A stretch of DNA of 13,825 bases from NCBI GenBank assembly GCA_020346805.1, contig CP070790.1:3768403-3782227 (forward strand), in the 5' to 3' direction. Shown piece after piece: positions 1 through 8,300 of the stretch. Each line of letters begins with the position of its first letter. Position 1 is the first letter of the stretch. Under the pieces are notes generated by a model. It ran no database searches and was not told where the DNA came from. It saw nothing but the letters and a program-made list of their open reading frames with translations. Source of the stretch: Planctomycetota bacterium (GTDB lineage: Bacteria; Planctomycetota; Phycisphaerae; UBA1845; PWPN01). The position numbers and the translations under genes were made by a program.

Positions 1-2
1 AA

Positions 3-2300
3 GCGGTTATTCCGATTCTTCAAAGCATACAGTCGCATTATCATTATCTGCCGGATTCCGCCTTGATACGCATCTGTGATCTGACGGATATTACTCCCGG
101 GCAGATCACCGGTGTGGCTTCGTTCTTCAAACAATTCCGCCGCACACCAATGGGCAAGCATATCGTAAAGGTTTGCCACGGGACAGCATGTCACGTGGCC
201 GGCTCACAGATTATCACCGACGAGATCCGTCGGTATCTTGGAATCAGCCAGGACGACGATACCGATCAACAGCTTCTTTTCACTGTTGAAGAAGTCGCCT
301 GTCTGGGCTGTTGTACACTGGCTCCGGTGGTACAGATTGATTCGGTCACTTATGGGCATCTGACGCCGGATAAGGTGCCCCGGATGCTGAACGACCATCT
401 GGAAATGGCGAAGAATGGTGTCGATCAATATAGGAAAGAAAATGGGGCGGTGATTCATGATGCCGCTGGTACTTTCGGCGAGATCCGTATCGGTTTGGGA
501 TCCTGCTGTGTGGCCGGGGGAAGCGGAAAGGTGTACCAGGCCATTGAACGGGCCGTGGCAACCATGGGCACTTCCACCGTCGTCAAACGTGTTGGTTGTG
601 TAGGCATGTGTCACCAAACGCCACTGATAGAAATGATTTTACCCGGTCAGCCGACGTCGCTATATGCCCGTGTTAATCCGGAGACCGCAAAATCAATCGT
701 GAGGCGGCATATCAGGCCAAAAAGTCTCACCAGAAGAATAACCAATACGGTTACAACCGCACTCGAAGGTATCCTTCTCAATGAAGAAAGGCGGCACCTC
801 GATTCTCTTTCGATAGCCGAGCATGATCCACCGGTAGCCGCCTTCTTAGATAAACAGAAACACATCACCACAGAACATTGTGGAAAGTTAAACCCAACAG
901 ATATAGACGAATATTTGCATCACGACGGTTTCCAAGCTTTTACACGGTGTGTCAAAGAACTTGCTCCGCAGCAGGTTATTGAAATTATTCGGGATAGTGA
1001 ATTGCGCGGCCGGGGCGGTGCCGGTTACATGGTGGGTCTAAAATGGTCGAAGGTGCAAAGCTCCGGCGGCAAGGACAAATACATAATTTGCAACGGTGAT
1101 GAAGGCGATCCCGGGGCGTTTATGGATCGGATGTTAATGGAGTCGTTCCCTTATCGAATTATCGAAGGAATAGCGATTGCCGCTTATGCGGTCGGCGCTG
1201 AGCGGGGCTATTTCTACATACGTGCTGAATATCCGATTGCCGTCCGGCGAATGCGCGAAGCACTTGGCTACTGCGAGGATCGCGGTTTTCTGGGCGATGA
1301 TGTCCTCGGTACGGGATTCAAACTTCGACTACGGATCATGGAGGGTGCAGGGGCGTTTGTATGCGGCGAGGAAACAGCGTTATTGGCATCAATTGAGGGA
1401 CGCCGAGGATCGCCGACATTGCGTCCGCCTTATCCTGCCGAGAAAGGTCTCTGGGGAAAACCTACTTTGGTAAGTAATGTGGAAACCTACGCGACGGTCC
1501 CCTGGATTATCCGAAACGGTTCGAAAGCGTTTACCTCGCTGGGAACGGCTGCCAGCAGGGGTACTAAAGTCTTCGCTCTGGCCGGCAAGGTTAATCGTGG
1601 TGGTTTAATAGAGGTGCCGATGGGTATCACCATCCGTGAAATTGTCGAGGAGATAGGTGGCGGTATCAAAAACGATCGCCAATTCAAGGCGGTGCAGATT
1701 GGTGGACCTTCAGGTGGATGTATTCCCGCTAAGCTCTCCGACACACCCGTAGATTATGAGGCCCTGACCAAGGTTGGAACCATGATGGGTTCCGGCGGTC
1801 TGGTGGTATTGGACGAATCCGACTGTATGGTTGATATTGCCCGTTACTTCCTGACCTTTACGCAGGATCAATCGTGCGGCAAATGTACATATTGCCGAAT
1901 CGGTACTCGGCGCATGCTGGACATTATGAACCGGCTCTGCGCGGGTGAAGGCAAGAAGGACGACTTGAAGAAACTGGAGGGGCTGGCGGGCTTGATAAAC
2001 CAAGGAAGCCTTTGTGGTCTGGGAAAGACGGCACCCAACCCTGTTCTCTCTACCCTGCGCTATTTCCGTGATGAATACGAGGCCCATCTGCAGAAACGAT
2101 GCCCGGCCGGTAAATGCAAGGCCCTCATCACTTACAGTGTAACCGATAATTGCACTGGCTGTACGTTGTGTGCTCAACATTGCCCCGCTGAGGCCATCGC
2201 ATTTACGCCTTATCAAAAGCATGAGATCGATAATGAAAAATGTACGCGCTGCGATATCTGCAGGATCAAATGTCCGGAGGACGCAATCAAAGTGGAATAA
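3..2300 (+). CDS. NuoE-NuoF fusion, HydB-like NADH-binding flavo-iron-sulfur subunit (5' partial)
   Basis: The frame is open to the left edge; codons 3-62 encode typical NuoE sequence (I-P-I-L-Q...Y-L-P), so the TTG at 63 is internal and the true start is upstream. Counting from base 3, 765 residues are visible. In order: a NuoE-type [2Fe-2S] domain (C58, C63, C100, C104); a second thioredoxin-like domain (C168, C169, C199, C203); the NuoF core with FMN/NADH motifs RGRGGAG (335-341), CNGDEGDPGAF (363-373) and GAGAFVCGEETALL (about 449); an SLBB-like stretch; the N3-type [4Fe-4S] site SCGKCTYC plus CGLGKTAPNP (C625, C628, C631, C671); and a 2x[4Fe-4S] ferredoxin (from C717 and C747). This is the layout of HydB of bifurcating [FeFe] hydrogenases and StnB, with the separate NuoE subunit fused on. 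The expected role is cytoplasmic NAD(H) oxidoreduction passing electrons to or from partner clusters. The next gene starts 3 bases after the stop. The partner enzyme is not identified. Confidence 0.93.
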   Translation, partial: AVIPILQSIQSHYHYLPDSALIRICDLTDITPGQITGVASFFKQFRRTPMGKHIVKVCHGTACHVAGSQIITDEIRRYLGISQDDDTDQQLLFTVEEVACLGCCTLAPVVQIDSVTYGHLTPDKVPRMLNDHLEMAKNGVDQYRKENGAVIHDAAGTFGEIRIGLGSCCVAGGSGKVYQAIERAVATMGTSTVVKRVGCVGMCHQTPLIEMILPGQPTSLYARVNPETAKSIVRRHIRPKSLTRRITNTVTTALEGILLNEERRHLDSLSIAEHDPPVAAFLDKQKHITTEHCGKLNPTDIDEYLHHDGFQAFTRCVKELAPQQVIEIIRDSELRGRGGAGYMVGLKWSKVQSSGGKDKYIICNGDEGDPGAFMDRMLMESFPYRIIEGIAIAAYAVGAERGYFYIRAEYPIAVRRMREALGYCEDRGFLGDDVLGTGFKLRLRIMEGAGAFVCGEETALLASIEGRRGSPTLRPPYPAEKGLWGKPTLVSNVETYATVPWIIRNGSKAFTSLGTAASRGTKVFALAGKVNRGGLIEVPMGITIREIVEEIGGGIKNDRQFKAVQIGGPSGGCIPAKLSDTPVDYEALTKVGTMMGSGGLVVLDESDCMVDIARYFLTFTQDQSCGKCTYCRIGTRRMLDIMNRLCAGEGKKDDLKKLEGLAGLINQGSLCGLGKTAPNPVLSTLRYFRDEYEAHLQKRCPAGKCKALITYSVTDNCTGCTLCAQHCPAEAIAFTPYQKHEIDNEKCTRCDICRIKCPEDAIKVE

Positions 2301-2303
2301 AGT

Positions 2304-3932
2304 ATGCCCCGCCTGGTAATTGATAACTGTGAGATTGAGGTACCCCGAGGCAGCACCATTCTGGATGCTGCCGATAAGCTGGGATTGGATATCCCCGTGC
2401 TGTGTTTTGCCGATGGGTACCGTCCTTCCACCTCCTGCATGGTTTGTCTGGTCAAGCTGAAGGATGAAAATCGTCTGGTTCCTTCTTGTGCCACCCTGGC
2501 GGAAGAAGGTATGCGGGTAGAAAGCGAGACGGAAGAGGTGCACCAAATTCGAAGGTCTGCCCTGGAGTTGTTGTTAAGCGACCACGTCGGTGATTGTATC
2601 GCTCCTTGTCAGAGCGCCTGCCCTGCACATATGGATATTCCGCTGATGCTGCGCCAGGTCGCCGCCGGCGAGCTTCAAGAGGCGATCGTGACGGTTAAAA
2701 GAGATATTGCCCTGCCTGCGGTTTTGGGGAGAGTGTGCCCGGAGTTGTGCGAGCGAGCATGCCGGCGCCATGGGGTCGATGGGGCTGCGTCGATTTGTTT
2801 GTTGAAGCGATATGTTGCGGATGTAGATTTAGCTTTGGAAAATCCCTACCTGCCGCCCTGTAAGCCGGGCAGCGGAAAGAAGGTCGCAATAATAGGTGCC
2901 GGTCCTACGGGCTTGTCGGCTGCATATCATCTGCTTCAAGAAGGCCACGCCTGCACGTTGTTTGACAGCCGTGATCGGCCCGGTGGTATGCTCAGATATG
3001 AAATTGATGAGCATACATTGCCGCGTCAAGTGCTCGATGCTGAAATCGCAGTTATCGAGAAGATGGGCGCTTGTTTTCGGATGAATACCCGGATTGGATC
3101 GGACATATCGTTGGCGGATCTGCAAAAAGACTTTGATGCCGTACTGGTTGCGCTCGGTCCTGTTAGCCAGGGTGATGTAGATGATTTAGGAGTACCGGCC
3201 ACATCAGAAGGACTTCAGATCGATATCAAAACGCATGAAACAAGCTTGCCCGGCGTTTTTGCGGCAGGAGATGCTGTGCGGCATAGTAGGTTAGTTGTTC
3301 GTTCCGTAGCCGACGGTAAGACCGTTGCCGCCTGCATCGACCAATATTTATCCGGTGTTTCGATAACTGGCCCGTCCAGGTCTTTTACCATTCATGCCGG
3401 CCGATTGAGCGATGACGAGATTGATGTACTAATGATTGAAGCCGGTCCGATGGGTCGAACGACAATCACAAGAAACACTACAGAAGGTTTATCCAGTGAG
3501 CAGGCCCGTGCAGAGGCCCTGCGCTGTCTCCATTGCGATTGCGGCAAGCGGGATCACTGTAAATTGCGGAAGTATGCTGAAATCTATGGAGCCCGGGCGA
3601 ACCGATATCGGAGTGAGCGGAAAACGTTTGAGCGTCATCTGCAACATGCGGATGTTATATACGAACCCGGTAAATGTATTCTTTGCGGCCTATGTATACA
3701 GATTGCGGAGGATGCGGGCGAACCGTTGGGACTTACCTTTGTGAACCGTGGTTTCAACGTACGCGTGGATGTCCCCTTTAGCCGTTCACTTGCCGATGGA
3801 CTTAAGCTGGTGGCTCAGCAATGTGCCCAGGCTTGCCCGACAGGGGCACTGGTTCTGCGAACTGAAACTTGTGAGCGCGCAGATATATGCAACACGTGTC
3901 CGAATACGGGCGCCCGTGATAAGGATGATTGA
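2304..3932 (+). CDS. [2Fe-2S]-GltD/NfnB-like FAD-[4Fe-4S] fusion lacking the NAD(P) domain
   Basis: The 542-residue protein opens with a HydA/NuoG-type [2Fe-2S] domain (C34, C45, C48, C62; Cx10CxxCx13C). A GltD/NfnB-type cysteine-rich helical domain follows (C98, C102, C106-P; C145-P, C149, C153), then an FAD Rossmann motif GAGPTG (198-203). The closing flavin motif LPGVFAAGDAV is at 315-325. Between D-F-D-A-V-L-V-A-L-G (276-285) and G303 there are only about 18 residues, where GltD and NfnB carry a complete NAD(P)-binding domain of about 150 residues, including a GGGNxAMD-type motif. The tail has CLHCDC...C (408, 411, 413, 419) and a NuoG-like site CILCGLC (458-464) with CAQACP (507-512), both suited to [4Fe-4S] clusters. 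A further cysteine group ends the protein (523, 529, 532). No hydrogenase H-cluster domain is present. The 3-base gap to the preceding NuoEF fusion argues for a shared complex, probably resembling Stn/Nfn or HydABC assemblies. The electron acceptor is unknown. Confidence 0.9.
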   Translation: MPRLVIDNCEIEVPRGSTILDAADKLGLDIPVLCFADGYRPSTSCMVCLVKLKDENRLVPSCATLAEEGMRVESETEEVHQIRRSALELLLSDHVGDCIAPCQSACPAHMDIPLMLRQVAAGELQEAIVTVKRDIALPAVLGRVCPELCERACRRHGVDGAASICLLKRYVADVDLALENPYLPPCKPGSGKKVAIIGAGPTGLSAAYHLLQEGHACTLFDSRDRPGGMLRYEIDEHTLPRQVLDAEIAVIEKMGACFRMNTRIGSDISLADLQKDFDAVLVALGPVSQGDVDDLGVPATSEGLQIDIKTHETSLPGVFAAGDAVRHSRLVVRSVADGKTVAACIDQYLSGVSITGPSRSFTIHAGRLSDDEIDVLMIEAGPMGRTTITRNTTEGLSSEQARAEALRCLHCDCGKRDHCKLRKYAEIYGARANRYRSERKTFERHLQHADVIYEPGKCILCGLCIQIAEDAGEPLGLTFVNRGFNVRVDVPFSRSLADGLKLVAQQCAQACPTGALVLRTETCERADICNTCPNTGARDKDD

Positions 3933-3958
3933 TTATATATTTTAATCCATGATATAAT
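3929..3958 (+). promoter_or_regulatory. candidate sigma70-type promoter
   Basis: TTGATT (3929-3934, overlapping the stop of the preceding gene) and a perfect TATAAT (3953-3958) are separated by 18 bases. They sit in an AT-rich stretch and would give a leader of about 100 bases before the secreted propeller gene at 4066. The match is by eye only; planctomycete promoter consensus is not well established, so this is tentative. Confidence 0.35.
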
Positions 3959-3993
3959 TGCGATTTGCTTGCTGGCAGGGGACGCCGTTTTAA

Positions 3994-4017
3994 GATTGTT
4001 CTTGATAATCAACAATC
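3994..4017. repeat. inverted repeat in the leader of the propeller gene
   Basis: GATTGTT (3994-4000) is exactly complementary to AACAATC (4011-4017) across a 10-base loop. Overlapping it is a second perfect palindrome, TTGAT-A-ATCAA (4002-4012). The two pairings are mutually exclusive. No T-run follows, so it is a poor intrinsic terminator. It could be an operator or a leader hairpin between the candidate promoter and the ribosome binding site. Confidence 0.4.
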
Positions 4018-4053
4018 AATTTGACGAATAAAGTTGTCACTGCTAATTATTAC

Positions 4054-4059
4054 AGGAGG
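4054..4059 (+). promoter_or_regulatory. ribosome binding site deciding the start at 4066
   Basis: A perfect AGGAGG lies 6 bases before the ATG at 4066. It supports that start over the in-frame TTG at 4021 and the ATG at 4078. It is the only textbook Shine-Dalgarno sequence that I see in the window; most other starts have weak ones. Confidence 0.75.
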
Positions 4060-4065
4060 ATCTTT

Positions 4066-5289
4066 ATGAGGTTTTTTATGTGTCGTGTTCTTCGGATCAG
4101 CGTTATTACTATACTGATAGCAAACAGTGTCGTTATTGCAGCGGATTGGCCGAACTGGCGCGGTCCGAATTACGATGGCAAAAGCGCTGAGAAGGGTTTT
4201 ATCAAGACCTGGGTGGAAGCCCCGAAAGTGTTATGGGAGCACCCGATCGGCTCAGGATTCAGTTCCTTTACCGCGGTGGGGGGAAAAGTTTATACCTGTG
4301 GTACCAAAGACAAACAACAGGTTTTGTTTTGCTTCGATGCCGATACGGGCAGGGTGGTCTGGGAAAAGGCCTTCGAAAAGGAACTCAAGGATCGGCAGGG
4401 CGGCGATGGTACACGTGGAACGCCCACGGTTCATCAAGGGCGCGTTTATCAGTTAGGTGGACACGGTACTTTGGCATGTCTGAATGCGGATAACGGCGAA
4501 GAAATCTGGAAAAAGAAGCTCGGCAAGAAACCGCGTTGGGGTTACAGTGGGTCGGTGTTAATCGAGAAACAATTAGCAATCATTCCCGACAACGGCAAGG
4601 ATGGAGCTTTGTTGGCTTTGGATAAAAAGACCGGTGATATGGTATGGGAATGTGCCAATGATAAAATAGGTTATTCGACGCCTTATCCCTTCACGTTCGG
4701 GAAAAAACGATACATCTTTTGCTTCCTGGCCAAGGCCGGCATCATCGCCGATGCGAAGACCGGTCGAGAAGTCTGCAGGATACCATGGGAAACAGCTTAT
4801 GATGTTAATGCCTCAACTCCAATTTTCCACGATGGTTACCTGTTTCTTAGTAGCGGCTATAACACCGGTTGCGCCTTGTTCAAACTCGACAACGAGGGCG
4901 ATAAGCTTTCGGCCAAAGAAGTCTGGCGGAGTCAGGTTCTAATGACCAAGTTCCGGTCTTGTCTTTTGAAAGATGGGGTGTTATACAGCGGCGATCAGCA
5001 AGGACTGCATTGTGTTGATTTCATGACCGGCAAGAAACTTTGGGGTAAAGATCGGATGAGGCATTCATCCGTTGTACTTGCCGACGATCACTTGATTGTA
5101 TTAACCGAAAAAGGTCGGTTAATGATCGCTAAAGCCAGACCTGAAGAGTTCAAACCGATTGCCGAAGCCGATGTGCTTTCCGGGCGTTGTTGGACAGTGC
5201 CGATGCTCTATGAGGGCAAACTTTATTTGCGGAATCTGAAAAAGGCCATTTGTCTGGATCTGAGACCTCAAAAGGTAGCGGCGAGATAA
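4066..5289 (+). CDS. secreted PQQ-like (BamB-like) single beta-propeller protein
   Basis: The 407-residue product starts with a signal peptide: basic residues R2, R7 and R10, a hydrophobic core at about 11-24, and likely cleavage near A25/A26 (V-I-A|A-D). The mature protein opens with DWPNWRGPNYDG (27-38), a signature of planctomycete and verrucomicrobial PQQ-like proteins. Blade repeats follow, of the type 'G-x-V-Y...L-x-A/C-x-D-x-x-T/N-G-x-x-x-W' (FCFDADTGRVVW, ACLNADNGEEIW, LALDKKTGDMVW, HCVDFMTGKKLW), enough for one propeller. I see no dehydrogenase catalytic domain or haem motif, so enzymatic use of PQQ is unlikely; a binding or scaffold role outside the cytoplasm is more plausible, but the ligand is unknown. 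It has its own ribosome binding site and candidate promoter, so it is probably not translationally coupled to the redox genes upstream. Its stop is 16 bases from the stop of the convergent permease gene. Confidence 0.9.
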   Translation: MRFFMCRVLRISVITILIANSVVIAADWPNWRGPNYDGKSAEKGFIKTWVEAPKVLWEHPIGSGFSSFTAVGGKVYTCGTKDKQQVLFCFDADTGRVVWEKAFEKELKDRQGGDGTRGTPTVHQGRVYQLGGHGTLACLNADNGEEIWKKKLGKKPRWGYSGSVLIEKQLAIIPDNGKDGALLALDKKTGDMVWECANDKIGYSTPYPFTFGKKRYIFCFLAKAGIIADAKTGREVCRIPWETAYDVNASTPIFHDGYLFLSSGYNTGCALFKLDNEGDKLSAKEVWRSQVLMTKFRSCLLKDGVLYSGDQQGLHCVDFMTGKKLWGKDRMRHSSVVLADDHLIVLTEKGRLMIAKARPEEFKPIAEADVLSGRCWTVPMLYEGKLYLRNLKKAICLDLRPQKVAAR

Positions 5290-5305
5290 TTTCTATTGGC
5301 AGATT

Positions 5306-8300
5306 TTACTCTGCTCTGAGAGCGGGGATTAATGGACTCCGCAACGTCGGAATAAGTACAACGATGCCGACAAACGTACCCGTAAGTAACACAATAACCA
5401 ATGTCAGCCCGAGCGATGTCCAGGGAATTGCGGATGGGCTGGTTAATGCATGTGGTGAGATTGCCAGCCCCGCCGATAATCCGCCGGCCGCCATACCCCA
5501 TAATAATAGGGCTGTATTTTCGGCCATCACCATCCACCCCACTGCCCAGCTGCGATAGCCCAGAGCTCGCAGCAAAGCCAGTTCACCACGTCGTTCCAGG
5601 GCATTTCGCAGGAGTACCACTGCAAGACCAAACGTCCCCAAAATTATTCCCAGGGCGCCGAGTGTCTGAAATGCCGACAGATACGTGTTCTCCACGGCAA
5701 GAAATCGTTCGAGCCGACTGCTTGAAAAGCTGACATCAAAACCATAATCGGCCAGGCCATGTTCCAGGGCCTTATACAGACTATGAACCGAAGCAGACGG
5801 TGTATCGATAAGGAAAAAGCGGTAACCGCTGATAGAAGGGAACAACTTCACAAATTGAGATTCGGCAATGATTAACTCTCCTTGCAGGATACTACCCGAA
5901 AGCATGGCAACAATACGTAGCTGTTTAATATCACCTTGCTCATCGGTCACGGTCAGATCCTGTTCCAGACCGAGATGTAGCAGCCACATGACCGTGTTAT
6001 AATCGCCGATGGCGGGGATAACACCGTCGGCAAACTGTTTGTTCAATAACATCCATGGATTACTTTTCTCTTCGTCTGTTCTGGCGAGTGTCGATTTGAA
6101 TTTAAAACCACCACGGCGGATCATTTTTTCGGTGGCGCCAAGGATACGAGGCGATTGAGCTTGATAGAGGTTTAGACAACTGGCTTCATCGCCGTCGCGG
6201 AAACGGAATGGTAGGAACCAAGCTTGTTTGATAACGTCAATTGAAGATGGCGATAAATTTACGGCTTCTCGACCGGCGGCCGTATTTAGATCATGTAAGA
6301 TGGGGATTGCTGATTCAGCTACAAGGGAAAACCCCCCAGTTCCCGCATATTTATTGTCTGTTGTCCGATCTGCTTGATGTCGATTTGCCCCTACTGTGAC
6401 AAGAATAAATGTAGCCGATGCGATCAATCCGGTAGTAAGCAGACTTCGGCGGGGGTATCGACCGGCATTACGAAGACCCAAACGGGCAATGGTCATCATT
6501 CCGTTGCCGACAATCACGCCCTGCGGTTGACGTCGGATCCAGAACGCAAGTCCCGCCAGACAGCCCACTAACAATGCCGTACCACTGCCAAAAAATGCGG
6601 TGGTATCGGATAGTAATCCGGTGCCGATTGACAACCCGATTAATACCAGTGCGGAGATGAGCGATACCAGGGCCAGGTAGAAAAAGAAACGCCGGCGGCG
6701 GATATTTCCAAGATGTGTCATCAACGGAACAGTGCCGGTCAATAATGCCCTTGGGGATGCTCGACTTAGGCCGCGCACCGCCCAGAAAATCGATAATAAA
6801 CCGATTAACACACTTACCAGGAAACCAATCGACAAACTCGTCACGCTGATGTGAATTCGTAGAAACGGTGCATTTGCTGCGGCCGACCACCACGACCTCA
6901 ATCCCGCCAGCATCAGCCAGGCGTATCCCATCGCGCCAAGCAAGCCCATTACCGAACCCATCACCGCCAATAAAGCCCCTTCTGCCAGCAGTAGTCGAGA
7001 AATGGTGCGTGTCAAAAATCCTTCCGCCACCAAAATACCTATTTCGAACGAGCGCCGCTCGATCCCCAGGCGAAACAATAAAGTAACCAGCAGGGCGGCA
7101 GAAAAAATCAGGAAAAAACTGAAACCCAGAAATAACATTCCGAAGTCGGTACCGCCTTGAGCGGCATTCAAGGCCCGTGTTTTGACAGGTTCGATGGTCA
7201 ATCCCATCCTGTCAATCCTGAGGCGCTGTAGAAGTTGACGGGCGAACTCATTTTCTGCGGTTTCGAGTGTTACATCTTTTGTAGGCTTTAATCGGATCGA
7301 GGTCAGTCGGCCGAAACGTTCGTGATTCTGCCCCCATATAGCCTGTCCCGTTTTTAGTGATACGAATGCCTTCGGCGTGGGTCCGTGGTTGTCCCAGTAA
7401 GCTTCATCCTTTTTACGAATCCGACTCAGGTCGATTGGAAACGGCGGATCCCAGTCCGCAAGATCGGGCGAATCGGTTACCCCTTTATATTCAGGCGTAA
7501 GACCGCGATCGGCAGCAAGACCTTCCATTTTAACAATTCCGCGTAAATGGAATTTATGGTTATCCGTGTCTAATTGGCCGAACGGGCCCAGCGAGTAATA
7601 AGTTAAACGAATGCAGTCGCCCGGCTTTACCGCCAGATCTTTTGCCGCCCATTGGTTTAATAAAATCTCATCCGTGGCAAGGAGTAGCGCCGGTTTCCCA
7701 TCCAAAAGTGTTATTCCGGAACTCACTTCGATGGCTGTCACTGTAGAATAGGGAATCTCCTGATGTTGAGTTGGTGCTACGGCCGAAGATGGCACCGGCT
7801 GTTCGACTTTAATCGTGTTGGCAAGGTATGTCAGTACGCGGTTTGTGTTCAGCCCCATAGCCTCAGCGGCTTCTATTGCCGCCGTCTCGATCACCGGTTT
7901 GATCAGCATACTATTGCTTTCCAGGGCGATATAGCCGAGTTGTTCATCCCGGCGCAGCTTCAAGCCAACGTCCGCCAAGCGGATTTTCTGATCGATCAGA
8001 TGTTGCAACAGGCTGGGTTGCTCCCGGGTAGTTACTTTGCTGTCAGTCCTGCCGGCTGCAAGGATGATGTTGACGTGATCCGGTTGTTTCAATGCCCGCT
8101 GCAATGTTGCCAGTGGAATATATGCGTTAAAGGGATGATATTGAGTCGGGTTCAAGCTGAAACCGCCAAGACCTTTGGCGTCAATGATCTTGTGAACGGT
8201 TAGTCGCAATGACAATATAGTTCCTTCGCGTCTTCCAAGCAGCGTTTCGGTTGGGACTTCACTCTTTTTCTCAAGGCGCACCAGCACATCGTCGCCCGGC

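Noticed and set aside
63..65. TTG as start codon of the NuoEF fusion
   Set aside because: Codons 3-62 already encode conserved NuoE sequence in the same frame, so the gene begins off the window.
1710..2546. 278-codon open frame on the minus strand across the junction of the two redox genes
   Set aside because: It lies entirely antisense to two genes with strong family motifs, and its translation shows no recognisable domain.
4021..4023. TTG as start of the secreted propeller protein
   Set aside because: The ATG at 4066 has a perfect AGGAGG six bases upstream and begins a clean signal peptide; the TTG would put polar residues before it.
5313..5323. GCTCT-G-AGAGC palindrome as a terminator for the convergent genes
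   Set aside because: The loop is one base, no T-run follows, and it lies inside the permease coding sequence.
7763..8203. 146-codon open frame on the plus strand
   Set aside because: It is antisense to the permease's large outer domain and the translation has no coherent fold signature.
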